Shown here: positions 21,434-30,085 of the stretch, in pieces
Position numbering within the stretch: the stretch's first letter is position 1
How the letters are laid out: each line of letters starts with the position of its first letter
From: Poriferisodalis sp965208925
GTDB taxonomy: Bacteria; Actinomycetota; Acidimicrobiia; Acidimicrobiales; Poriferisodalaceae
Length of the DNA stretch: 64,000 nt
Direction: 5' to 3'
Assembly: GCF_965208925.1 (NCBI RefSeq)
Contig: NZ_OZ242364.1
Coordinates: 2,170,001-2,234,000 of the forward strand
The notes under the pieces: model-generated
What the model was told of the DNA's origin: nothing
The model's database searches: none
The model's input: only the letters and a program-made list of their open reading frames with translations
Translations under genes and position numbers: made by a program

Positions 21434-21442
21434 AGGGCGGCT
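21403..21442 (+). terminator. Perfect 18-bp hairpin spanning the stop codon
   Basis: AGCCGCCCTCTACGAGCC (21403-21420) is exactly inverted at 21425-21442 with a 4-base CGAC loop. The TAG stop (21431-21433) of the giant adhesin gene is inside the right arm, so the last codons encode half of the stem. No T-run follows, as is common for actinobacterial terminators. Role as terminator or mRNA 3' stabiliser is inferred; the perfect dyad is directly visible. Confidence 0.65.
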
Positions 21443-21463
21443 GGCAGTTCGGGCGGCGCTCCC

Positions 21464-23218
21464 GTGCCTCTGCGTGGTGCCCGGCCGTCGCGCGGCATGC
21501 GCACGTGGCTGCTCGCAGCCGTCGTGGCTGCTGCGGCCCTGGCGGGGTGCACCGGGCGCGCCCCGGTGGTGACCTCGACGGCGCCGGCCAGCGGCGGCTA
21601 CCTGCTCACCGAGTTGAGCGCCGAGGTCGGCCGCTCGGGCGTCGTGCTCTCGTGGAAGGTGGACGAGAGCCGCGCAGCGCGCATCACCGGTTTCACCTGC
21701 GTGTACCGCACGCCGGGCCATCTCGAGCTGGGGGTGGCCGGCGCGGTCGCATGCGGCGAGGGGCTCAGCGACCCGGCGGACCGGGGTCGTGTGGTGGCGG
21801 GCCTGCCCGAGTACGGCGACTACCTGTTCGAGGTGACTGCGCAGGTCAGCGGGCAGCCGATGATCGAGTGGTCGCTGCGGGCGCTGCAGGTGCAACTCGA
21901 GGTGACGCGGGATCTGGCGGGGCCGCCCGGACCGGATGAGGCCGTGACCGGCGCGGGTCCGGTCGTGACCGGCTGCGGTCCCGACGACGGGCCCGGCGAG
22001 ACTCCCTCCGGACGGCCCTGGAAGCGAGGCGACATCGTGTCGGCCGAGCATCTCACGCACTACCCGGGTCGGGCCTGGGCGCCCGGGGGCGATTCCCAGG
22101 CGGCCGTAGAGTGGCCCGAGCCGACGCCGTTGTCAGCGCTGTTCGACCAGGCCGATCTCGACGGCGACATCATCGGCCGGGCGCTCGACGGCGCCGGCGC
22201 AGACACCGGTTCTGCCGGCATCGGTTCGGGCGCAGGCGGCGCGGACAGCGGCGACGGCGACGCCGTGGGCGATGCGGCGGCGTTGCTGGCCGACGACCGC
22301 GCCGCGGTGCCGTTGCAGCGGGCGTCAGCGGGCACCAAGGCGCTGCTGCGTGCCGCTGACGGCGGCTGGGACATGAAGCTGCACACCAGCTATCCCTTCG
22401 GCGCCTACTACCGCTATGAGCCCGCCCACGCCGTGCCCGGCTGGGGTGATCCCGGCCATCCCGTCGCCGGTGCCGGGCTGTGGAACCGCACCGACTGCCC
22501 GCCCCCCGGCCGTCCCGACGCCACCCACGATGTGGCGCTGGCGGTGTCGCACGACGCCGGCGATCGCCGCCTCGAGCACTCCGGCTACGGCTGGTGGACG
22601 GTGGCGCCGGTGGGCATGTTCCCCGAGCGCGTCGTGGCCACCAAGGGCGGTCTCGCCTACGGCGAAGCCGCGGACAGCCAGCCCCAGCCGCCCGCCTCGT
22701 GGCGCGGGCGCGTCAGCGGCCACCTGTTCTGGAACCAGCAGCGCTACGGCCTCGCCGCCGACGTCACCCTTGTCCTCGCGCCCGCCGGCGACACGGCAGA
22801 GCTCAGCGGCAGCATCGACAGCGTGGTGATCATCCCCCTCGATCACGCCACCCTCGAGCCCGGCGCCGGACCGCCGCTGCCATGGAGCCCGCTCACCCTC
22901 GGCCTCGCGGAGCCCCGCGGCGCCCCGGACGGCGCCGGCGAAGCCAGCGCATGGCCGGGATGGTCGGGCATCGTGACGGTCGCCGAGCCGCTGCCCGGCG
23001 AGGCACCCCCGCCCGACGCTGAGCCGCTGCCCGGCGAGGCACCCCCGCCCGACACCTTCGTCGGTGACTGGCGCGCCCGAGCACACGGCCCCGGCGCCGC
23101 AGAGATCACCGGCGAGCTGCGCCTGTGGACCCCGCTGGCGCCCGACGGCGACCCCGACGCCGACTGGCCCTCCCAGGTGCTGATCGTCGCCGGCTTCGGC
23201 GCAGCCCGCGTCCCCTGA
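21464..23218 (+). CDS. Secreted lipoprotein with FN3-like domain and possible TbpB-like barrel
   Basis: The listed GTG start gives 584 aa. The ATG at 21497 is an attractive alternative because it gives a short lipoprotein signal (MRTWLLAAV..., lipobox LAGC). After the lipidated Cys comes an FN3-like domain (about 45-145), a variable Gly/Asp-rich region, and a C-terminal part with two beta-barrel-like segments (WRGRVSGHLFW... and FVGDWRARAHG...) ending in a VAGFGAAR motif. The WxG...GSID...ITGEL...GFGAxR pattern resembles the C-terminal barrel of transferrin-binding protein B and factor-H-binding lipoproteins. That is a resemblance, not a firm family call. A 36-bp direct repeat (22985 and 23021) duplicates EPLPGEAPPPDA just before the last segment. 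It lies 30 bp after the giant adhesin gene, downstream of a strong hairpin, so independent expression is possible. Function unknown. Confidence 0.65.
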   Translation: MPLRGARPSRGMRTWLLAAVVAAAALAGCTGRAPVVTSTAPASGGYLLTELSAEVGRSGVVLSWKVDESRAARITGFTCVYRTPGHLELGVAGAVACGEGLSDPADRGRVVAGLPEYGDYLFEVTAQVSGQPMIEWSLRALQVQLEVTRDLAGPPGPDEAVTGAGPVVTGCGPDDGPGETPSGRPWKRGDIVSAEHLTHYPGRAWAPGGDSQAAVEWPEPTPLSALFDQADLDGDIIGRALDGAGADTGSAGIGSGAGGADSGDGDAVGDAAALLADDRAAVPLQRASAGTKALLRAADGGWDMKLHTSYPFGAYYRYEPAHAVPGWGDPGHPVAGAGLWNRTDCPPPGRPDATHDVALAVSHDAGDRRLEHSGYGWWTVAPVGMFPERVVATKGGLAYGEAADSQPQPPASWRGRVSGHLFWNQQRYGLAADVTLVLAPAGDTAELSGSIDSVVIIPLDHATLEPGAGPPLPWSPLTLGLAEPRGAPDGAGEASAWPGWSGIVTVAEPLPGEAPPPDAEPLPGEAPPPDTFVGDWRARAHGPGAAEITGELRLWTPLAPDGDPDADWPSQVLIVAGFGAARVP

Positions 23219-23328
23219 CACGCGTCCCGTGGCGCCTGCGGACTCCCCGCCCGCGCCCGACGGCGCCCCCGACGCCGACGGGCCTGCCATCAACTGCGGA
23301 CCCAGCCTCGAGGTGGCAGGCTGTCCCG

Positions 23329-24231
23329 ATGCGTTTCGGATTCTGGACGAAGAACGATCAAGAGATCTCGGCGATCATCGAGTGCTGCCAGCACGCGGAA
23401 GCCACCGGCTGGGACGGCCTGTGGTTTGCTGACCACTTCATGCCCAACGAGGAGAACGTGGACCAGCCGGTCCACGAGGCGTGGTCGGTGCTCGCGGCGC
23501 TGGCGGTGGCGGTGCCCCGGGTGCGCCTGGGCCCGCTGGTGGCCGGCAACACCTACCGCAACCCGGCGCTGACGGCCAAGATCGCGACGACCATCGATCA
23601 CATCTCCGGGGGTCGGGTGGTGCTGGGCATCGGCGCCGGCTGGCAGGAGAACGAGCACGAGGCCTACGGCTTCGACTTCGGGACGCTGCGCAGCCGCATG
23701 GATCGCTTCGACGAAGCCGTCGAGATCATCAGCTCGCTGCTGGGCAATCACCGCACCAACCTGGCCGGCGACCACTACACCGTGGCCGAGGCGCCGCTGG
23801 ATCCCAAGCCGGTGCAGTCGCCGGTCCCGCTGTTGATCGGCGGCGGCGGTCGGAAACGCACGCTGCGCACCACGGCCCGCTGGGCAACCGAATGGAACTA
23901 CTGGGGCATGCCCGACGACATCGCGGAGCTGTGCGGTGTGCTCGACGGGCACTGCGAGGCGATCGGTCGCGATCCCGGCGAGATCGGCCGCTCGGCGTGC
24001 GCGCTGCTGTTCATCAACGAGGACTCGGCGAAGCTGGATCGATTCCGCTCGATGGATCTCGGCCGTGCCACCATCGTCGGCACGCCCGATGAGGTCAGCG
24101 AGGTGGTCGAGCAGTACCGGCAAGTGGGTGTGGACGAGCTGATCATCCCCGACTTCACCTTCGGCCCCATGGAGGCCAAGAAGCACTCCATGGATCTGTT
24201 CATCCACGAGGTGGCGCCTCAGTTCCGCTAG
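23329..24231 (+). CDS. LLM-class F420-dependent oxidoreductase
   Basis: This is a 300-residue member of the luciferase-like monooxygenase (bacterial TIM-barrel) family that uses F420 or flavin cofactors; in actinobacteria this subgroup is usually F420-dependent. Visible family features are the N-terminal MRFGFWTKND strand, GLWFADHFM, VRLGPLVAGNTYRNPALTAK, ISGGRVVLGIGAGWQENEH and PLLIGGGGRKRTLR. The start at 23329 is chosen because the family begins exactly here and GAGGTGG lies about 12 bases upstream; longer in-frame extensions are low-complexity. The C-terminal tail (VGTPDEVSEVVEQYRQVGVDEL) is complete. Substrate is not predictable. A remnant of a paralogue follows directly. Confidence 0.88.
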   Translation: MRFGFWTKNDQEISAIIECCQHAEATGWDGLWFADHFMPNEENVDQPVHEAWSVLAALAVAVPRVRLGPLVAGNTYRNPALTAKIATTIDHISGGRVVLGIGAGWQENEHEAYGFDFGTLRSRMDRFDEAVEIISSLLGNHRTNLAGDHYTVAEAPLDPKPVQSPVPLLIGGGGRKRTLRTTARWATEWNYWGMPDDIAELCGVLDGHCEAIGRDPGEIGRSACALLFINEDSAKLDRFRSMDLGRATIVGTPDEVSEVVEQYRQVGVDELIIPDFTFGPMEAKKHSMDLFIHEVAPQFR

Positions 24232-24444
24232 CTGGCAGGGATCGAGGCCGGCGCTCGCTACGACCGGCCCGTCGAGCTCGGCCGGCTCGAGATCAGCGTC
24301 ACGCCACGGGTGCGCCCGACGCCCGAGATGGTCGAGCGCTTCGCCGAGATGGGCGTGGATCGCTTGGTGCTGCTGCCCAACGGCCAGACCGTCGACGAAG
24401 TGGCCGCCTTCGTCGACCACATCGGTGGAACCCTGCTCTCGTAG
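24232..24444 (+). pseudogene. C-terminal remnant of a second LLM oxidoreductase
   Basis: Immediately after the TAG of the LLM gene the same frame stays open for 70 codons to a TAG at 24442. It encodes GRLEISVTPRVRPTPEMVE, FAEMGVDRLVLLP and VDEVAAFVDHIG, the typical last segment of LLM-family proteins. The upstream LLM gene already has its own complete C-terminus, so this looks like the end of a second, deleted copy. There is no start codon or SD in a useful position. Confidence 0.6.
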
Positions 24445-24583
24445 ACCGCCCGCCGATGCGAGTTCGAATCCAGCAGCCTGAATGCGACCTCCGACCGGCG
24501 GGCCGGGCCATACACTCGGGTACGCACTCGGGGGAGTGTCGAACGTCGGCGAGCAAGGCCCCCGTTGCGCTGAGGACCGCATC

Positions 24584-24784
24584 ATGACGAGCATCTCGGA
24601 CATCCAAGCTTCGATTCGCAGCCTGCCGGCCGACGACTACGCGGAGTTGCGCGCCTGGATGAGCGAGCTGGATTGGAATCGCTGGGACGACCAAATCGAC
24701 GCAGACGCCACATCGGGCAGCTTGGACTTCCTGATCGATGAGGCAGACTCCTCGAAGCAGCAGGGATCGCTCTCGGCGCTGTAG
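24584..24784 (+). CDS. Putative antitoxin of a RelE/ParE-type pair
   Basis: This 66-residue acidic protein has a helical N-terminus (ISDIQASIRSLPADDYAELRAWM) and ends in EADSSKQQGSLSAL. The ATG at 24584 has GAGGA seven bases upstream, and earlier in-frame codons are low-complexity. Small acidic proteins of this pattern occur directly upstream of RelE/ParE-family toxins, and a toxin-like ORF begins 20 bp downstream. It would neutralise the toxin and probably autoregulate the pair; no operator was identified. The antitoxin assignment relies largely on context. Confidence 0.7.
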   Translation: MTSISDIQASIRSLPADDYAELRAWMSELDWNRWDDQIDADATSGSLDFLIDEADSSKQQGSLSAL

Positions 24785-24804
24785 GCGCACTCAGCTGCGT
24801 CCCG

Positions 24805-25065
24805 ATGCATCGGACAACACCCCAGTTCTGGGATCGCTTCAGTCGTCTGCCGCCGCCGGTCCAGCGCGCCGCTGAACGGAGCTTCGAGCGACTCGAACAT
24901 GATCCGGCGCACCCGTCACTGCGCTTCAAGAAGGTCGGCAAGTTCTGGTCTGCGCGGGTCAGCCGAGACCATCGAGCGCTCGCCGTCGCAGACGGCGACG
25001 ACTTCATCTGGGTGTGGATCGGCGCTCACGATGACTACGACCGCATGATCGCATCCGGCCCGTAA
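24805..25065 (+). CDS. RelE/ParE-family toxin
   Basis: This 86-residue protein fits the RelE/ParE fold length. It shows the conserved layout FWDRFSRLPPPVQRAAERSF, HPSLRFKKVGKFWSARVSRDHRAL and a C-terminal IWVWIGAHDDYDRMI. The HxSLxFKK...RVxxxHRAL...WIGxHxxYD pattern is characteristic of a RelE/ParE subgroup, whose members are ribosome-dependent mRNA interferases or gyrase inhibitors. Which of the two applies cannot be told from sequence alone. It is encoded 20 bp after its likely antitoxin and is convergent with the CoA-transferase that ends at 25113. Confidence 0.82.
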   Translation: MHRTTPQFWDRFSRLPPPVQRAAERSFERLEHDPAHPSLRFKKVGKFWSARVSRDHRALAVADGDDFIWVWIGAHDDYDRMIASGP

Positions 25066-25112
25066 AGACCCATGACCAAGCCGATGCTCAGGAGCTGATC
25101 CGGTTTGGCTGA

Positions 25113-26357
25113 TCAGTTGCGTCGAGGGGCACTCGGCCGGCGGATTGCCTCGCCGGCTGAGACGATGCCCTCGTCTTCGAGCGCATCGATCGCCCTGTCG
25201 TCGAGGCCAGCGAGGTCGCGTAGCACCTCGCGATTGTGCTGACCCCGGTCACCGGCGACAGCTCCGGGCGCCAGACCGGCATCGGCCTCCCTGAAGCGCC
25301 ACGGCGATTGCGGGACGGTCATCGGCGCGGCGGCCTCGCCCCCAACGATGTCGACGAATGCACCACGCTCAGCTGCCCAGTCGGTCGCGGCAAGCTCGGC
25401 CACGGTGCGCACTTCTGCTGCCATCACCGACTTCACGCCGATCGCCGCCTCGACTGCTTCGGCGCTGTCGAATTGGCTCACCCACTCGCCGAAGATGGCT
25501 TCGATCTCATCGCGATGCAGCACGCGATCCTCGATGCGTGCGAAACGCGGGTCGTCGCGCAGATCTGGCCGGTTCATCGCAGCCGCGATCACCTTGAAGC
25601 CGAAGTTGGCGGTCAGATCGAGCGTCACCGTGATATGGCGGCCGTTCGACAGTGGGTACACCGCCGCCCAGTTCTGCCCGCCCTTGAAGCCGATCAGCGG
25701 ATCCTGGCCAGTCAGGTCGGTCGCGGCCTGGTCGTTGCACATGAGCGTGCTTTCGGCCATCGACACCTCGACGGTCTGGCCGCGTCCAGTTCGCACGCGC
25801 ATGTGCAGCGCCGCCAGGACGGCCCCCAGTGCATGCAGCCCGGTGTAGGTGTCGGCGTGCGACATCGGGTCGTTGCGATAGGCGTCGCCGCCCCGCCGCC
25901 GGAAAACCATCTCGGTCACGCCGGCCTCGGCGTGCAGCACCGACGCGAACGCTCCCCGGCCGCTGCGACTGTTGCCGTGCCCCCAGCCCGACACCGACGC
26001 CACGATGATGCCGGGGTTGATCTCGCTGAGCACGTCGTAGCCCAGCCCCAGCTTGTCGAGCACGCCCGGTCGGTAGTTCTCCAGCACGATGTCGGCCTTG
26101 GGGACCATCGACAGCAGCACGTCGCGGCCTGCGGGCCGGGTCAGGTCAAGCGAGACGCACTCCTTGCCGACGTTGAATTGCGCGAAGTAGGGCGAGAACC
26201 CGTCGACGTTGGGAACGATGAACCTGGTGAGGTCGGCATCAGGAGGCTCGATCTTCACCACCCGGGCGCCCAAGTCGGCGAGGAGGCGACCGGTGATCGG
26301 CCCCGCCACGGCGCGGGTCAGGTCCAGCACCAGCACGTCTTCGAGCGGTCGTTCCAC
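25113..26357 (-). CDS. CaiB/BaiF family (type III) CoA-transferase
   Basis: This 414-residue protein has full family length and begins VERPLEDVLVLDLTRAVAGP. Visible family marks are RLLADLGARVVKIEPP, the NxGKECVSLDLTRPAGR segment, and ADIVLENYRPGVLDKLGLGY, which precedes the nucleotide-interacting region. The usual catalytic Asp is plausibly in HADTYTGLHA. Such enzymes move CoA between acids, for example carnitine, oxalate or bile-acid derivatives; the substrate here is unknown. The GTG at 26357 is the only start giving the canonical N-terminus. It is last in a minus-strand group after the MFS transporter (101-bp gap) and enoyl-CoA hydratase, suggesting uptake and CoA activation of an organic acid. 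Confidence 0.88.
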   Translation of the reverse strand: MERPLEDVLVLDLTRAVAGPITGRLLADLGARVVKIEPPDADLTRFIVPNVDGFSPYFAQFNVGKECVSLDLTRPAGRDVLLSMVPKADIVLENYRPGVLDKLGLGYDVLSEINPGIIVASVSGWGHGNSRSGRGAFASVLHAEAGVTEMVFRRRGGDAYRNDPMSHADTYTGLHALGAVLAALHMRVRTGRGQTVEVSMAESTLMCNDQAATDLTGQDPLIGFKGGQNWAAVYPLSNGRHITVTLDLTANFGFKVIAAAMNRPDLRDDPRFARIEDRVLHRDEIEAIFGEWVSQFDSAEAVEAAIGVKSVMAAEVRTVAELAATDWAAERGAFVDIVGGEAAAPMTVPQSPWRFREADAGLAPGAVAGDRGQHNREVLRDLAGLDDRAIDALEDEGIVSAGEAIRRPSAPRRN

Positions 26358-26458
26358 GGCGCTTGACGATAGAGCCGCGCAGCGCCCGCTGCCCGCTGTC
26401 GGGTGCTGATGTCGCGGCCCGCCCGCACCACCAACGAGGACGAGCCCGCCGCCCACGG

Positions 26459-27766
26459 TCAAGCGCCGATGCCGCTGCTTTCTCGCACAGGCATCCAGAC
26501 GCTGGGGGGAGACAGTTGCACGGGCGTGCGTCTCGGTGGCGGGCCGCCATCGGGAGGACCGAGCGGCACCGGGTCGCGGGTCAGTCTGGAGATGACCAGC
26601 GTTCCTGCCAGGGCGAACACTGCCACGACGGCGATGGGCACGAGCGTCCCGCCGGTTTGCTCGTGCATCGTGAGCATGAGGATCGGGCCCACCATGCTGC
26701 CGATGCCGTAGCAGAAGAACAGGCGGCCCAGCACCGACCCGATGCCCGCCACGCCGAACAGGTGCGGCGTGACATCGCCCTGCAGCGCGACGAAACCGCC
26801 GTAGCCGACGCCCAGCAACACGGCGAACACCACGATCTGCCAGTAGCGGTCGGATGCGAGGAACCAGATGACGTACGCGACCGGCAGCATCCCGAAGCTG
26901 ATCGTCAGCAAGCGCACCGATCCGAGCGCCCGGGCAAAGCTGGTCAGCAGCAGGCGGCCGACGATGCTCGCGCCGCCGACGACCGACAGCAGCCACGCCG
27001 CTGCGCTGGCGCTGATGCCGACCGAGCGGGCGAAGGGGATGATGGCAGCGAGCGATCCGATCACCGGCACCGCGAACAGCGCGGAGCCGATCGTCAAGAG
27101 CCAGAAGGCCTTCGTTCGGCAGACGCGGCGAACGTGCTCGCGTGGATGAGCAGTCGCGACAATCGGCGTGCGCCGCACCAGCACGAAGCACACGACGAAC
27201 GTGATCGCTCCGATGACGGCGAGCCAACGGAACGCCTCGCGCCAGCCCAGATTCTCGATCATGCGCTCGGCGAGCGGCACCAAGAACATGGTGCCCAAGC
27301 CCGGTCCGGTCGCTACCAGTCCCTGCGACACTGCCCGGTTCCGCAGAAACCACGACGCAGCGGTCGCGAACAGCGGCGAGACGAACAGGCCGGCACCGAA
27401 TCCGCAGCCGATGCCGTAGACGACGTAGCCGTGCCAGATCTGCGAGACCGACGACGTCAGGACCAGGCCGGCCACGAACATCGCCCCGCCCACTGCGAGC
27501 AGCGGTCGCGGTCCCAGCCGATGCAACAGCGGACCCGAGATGATTCCGGTGCTGAAGAACAGAAGCGTGGCGATCCCGATCATGACCGAGGTGCCGCCCT
27601 GGCCGGCGCCGAACTCGGCGGACATCGACTCGATGAACGCACCGAACGTGTAGATGGTGCCGAAGGCCACGCCGCACGACAGGCCGGCGCCGACCGCCAC
27701 CAGCCAGGCGCGCCATGAGTCGATCAGCTCAGGCTGGCTCGCGAGCGGGGGAGCGGCATCGGCCAC
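26459..27766 (-). CDS. MFS transporter, monocarboxylate/oxalate:formate antiporter-like
   Basis: This is a 435-residue integral membrane protein with about 12 hydrophobic segments. It has an MFS layout with a central cytoplasmic loop (RRTPIVATAHPREHVRRVC) and an R-RPLL loop after TM2 (LLHRLGPRPLLAVGG). The opening SWRAWLVAVGAGLSCGVAFGT and the GYGGFVALQGDVTPHLFG region resemble MFS families that carry monocarboxylates or oxalate/formate. The GTG at 27766 lies 11 bp after the enoyl-CoA hydratase stop, so the two are co-transcribed and probably co-translated. The C-terminal tail after TM12 is Pro-rich and cytoplasmic. It likely imports an organic acid handled by the neighbouring CoA enzymes (inference). 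Confidence 0.87.
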   Translation of the reverse strand: MADAAPPLASQPELIDSWRAWLVAVGAGLSCGVAFGTIYTFGAFIESMSAEFGAGQGGTSVMIGIATLLFFSTGIISGPLLHRLGPRPLLAVGGAMFVAGLVLTSSVSQIWHGYVVYGIGCGFGAGLFVSPLFATAASWFLRNRAVSQGLVATGPGLGTMFLVPLAERMIENLGWREAFRWLAVIGAITFVVCFVLVRRTPIVATAHPREHVRRVCRTKAFWLLTIGSALFAVPVIGSLAAIIPFARSVGISASAAAWLLSVVGGASIVGRLLLTSFARALGSVRLLTISFGMLPVAYVIWFLASDRYWQIVVFAVLLGVGYGGFVALQGDVTPHLFGVAGIGSVLGRLFFCYGIGSMVGPILMLTMHEQTGGTLVPIAVVAVFALAGTLVISRLTRDPVPLGPPDGGPPPRRTPVQLSPPSVWMPVRESSGIGA

Positions 27767-27777
27767 AGGAGCGGGAT

Positions 27778-28716
27778 TCAGTCGCCTGTGTCGTCGCCGT
27801 CGAGGCCGCCGGTGCCGGTGTTGTCGCCGTCGCCGGCGAGCCCGCCGCCGTCGGTGCTGATGCCGGCGACGAGATGGCCGACCCGCATCTCGCCGTCGCG
27901 CGTCTGCCCGCCCAGCTCCAGGAACTGCTCCATGGCGGGCTGGGCTTGGGGCGTGCGCAGGAGCCGCTGGAAGAGGTACCGCTCCTCGAACATGCCCTCG
28001 CGCAGGGGGAGCTCATCGGCCGCATTGACGGCCTGCTTGGCCAGAGCCACCGCTTGGGGCGGGAACTTCGCGATGCGGTATGCCAGATCGGTCACGAACG
28101 GCCGCAGCTCGTCCGCGGGCAGCGCCCGGTTCAGGTAACCCCACTGCTCGGCCGTGCGAGCATCGATGTCGACGCCGCCGAGGATCACCTCCATGGCACG
28201 GCCGCGGCCCACCAGACGGGGGAGGCGCTGGGTGCCGGTGCCGCCGGGCAGGATGCCGATCGGCACCTCCATCTGGTTGATGACGGTGCGGCCCAGCGCG
28301 CCGAAGCGCATGTCGCACGACATGGACAGCTCGCTGCCGCCTCCGCCGACACGGCCGCCGATCTCGACGATGGTGGCTTTGGGCATCGTGCGGTACGTCT
28401 CGCACATGGCGTGGAACCCGACGTGTTCGGTGGGCCGCTCGGCGGGACCGTCGGTGGGGTAGCCCAAAATCGCTGTCACGTCGAAGTGGGCGATGAAGAA
28501 GTCCGGATTGTCGCTGCGCAGCACCACCACCCGCACCGAGTCGTCATCGGCGACGTGAACGCTGAACTTGGCGAGTTCGCGGAACAGCGCAGGTGTCATC
28601 ACGTTGATCGGCGGAGCGTCGATGGTGGCGAACACGACACCCGCGTCGCGCTCGATGTGCAGCAGCTCGAAGTCGCTGTCGGTCATCGCAGTGGAATTCT
28701 CAGCAGGGGGGCTCAT
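27778..28716 (-). CDS. Enoyl-CoA hydratase/isomerase (crotonase) family protein
   Basis: This crotonase-fold protein of 312 aa is read from the ATG at 28716; the ATG at 28686 (MTDSDFELLHIERD) is equally plausible. Family marks are the substrate strand DAPPINVMTPALFREL, the oxyanion region IVEIGGRVGGGGSELSMSCDMRFG, and VPIGILPGGTGTQRLPRLVGR with the usual catalytic acid position. The C-terminal 45 residues, rich in Gly and Asp, are an unusual extension. The family hydrates, isomerises or cleaves acyl-CoA thioesters; the reaction here is not certain. It heads a minus-strand operon with the MFS transporter and CoA-transferase and is divergent from recA. Confidence 0.85.
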   Translation of the reverse strand: MSPPAENSTAMTDSDFELLHIERDAGVVFATIDAPPINVMTPALFRELAKFSVHVADDDSVRVVVLRSDNPDFFIAHFDVTAILGYPTDGPAERPTEHVGFHAMCETYRTMPKATIVEIGGRVGGGGSELSMSCDMRFGALGRTVINQMEVPIGILPGGTGTQRLPRLVGRGRAMEVILGGVDIDARTAEQWGYLNRALPADELRPFVTDLAYRIAKFPPQAVALAKQAVNAADELPLREGMFEERYLFQRLLRTPQAQPAMEQFLELGGQTRDGEMRVGHLVAGISTDGGGLAGDGDNTGTGGLDGDDTGD

Positions 28717-28761
28717 GGAGCGCAGCGTGCCACATGGCTGGGTCACTGTGCCTGCCTTGCC

Positions 28762-28791
28762 TTGACACGAACTGATGTTCGGAACTACATT
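28762..28791 (+). promoter_or_regulatory. recA promoter with LexA (SOS) box
   Basis: TTGACA (28762-28767) and TACATT (28786-28791) are spaced 18 bp, a good sigma70-type promoter. The spacer contains ACGAACTGATGTTCGG (28767-28782), a near match to the actinobacterial SOS box (CGAAC-N4-GTTCG is perfect). LexA bound there would block RNA polymerase. This gives a 5' leader of about 110 bases before the recA start at 28908. Confidence 0.85.
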
Positions 28792-28907
28792 GCTGTCATT
28801 ACGGGTCGGCAGAAATTCACCCGTGAGTTGTCACACCCCGCTCCTACGGTGCCCCAAGACGGCATCGCACACCGGGTGCGGCCGAACGGGAGTCCGAGGA
28901 GGACGAC

Positions 28908-29993
<1,086 letters not shown>

Positions 29994-30016
29994 CCCGCAC
30001 GACGGTGTTGCTCTAG

Positions 30017-30062
30017 CCTGATCCGGTCGAAGGCGAGCGGGGCGATCCGGTTTCGGATCAGG
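30017..30062 (+). promoter_or_regulatory. Inverted repeats between recA and the monooxygenase gene
   Basis: CCTGATCCG (30017-30025) is exactly inverted at 30054-30062, and a tighter dyad GATCCG-GTTT-CGGATC lies at 30044-30059. They sit 24-70 bp before the GTG of the monooxygenase gene. They could be a regulator-binding site for that gene or the recA 3' hairpin. No T-run is present. Role unresolved. Confidence 0.4.
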
Positions 30063-30085
30063 AGCCTCGGATCGGGGAGAGTCAG

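Noticed and set aside
25113..27716. Very long frame extending the CoA-transferase upstream across the MFS gene
   Set aside because: The extension is Arg-rich noise read in a different frame through the transporter gene. The family N-terminus begins precisely at the GTG 26357.
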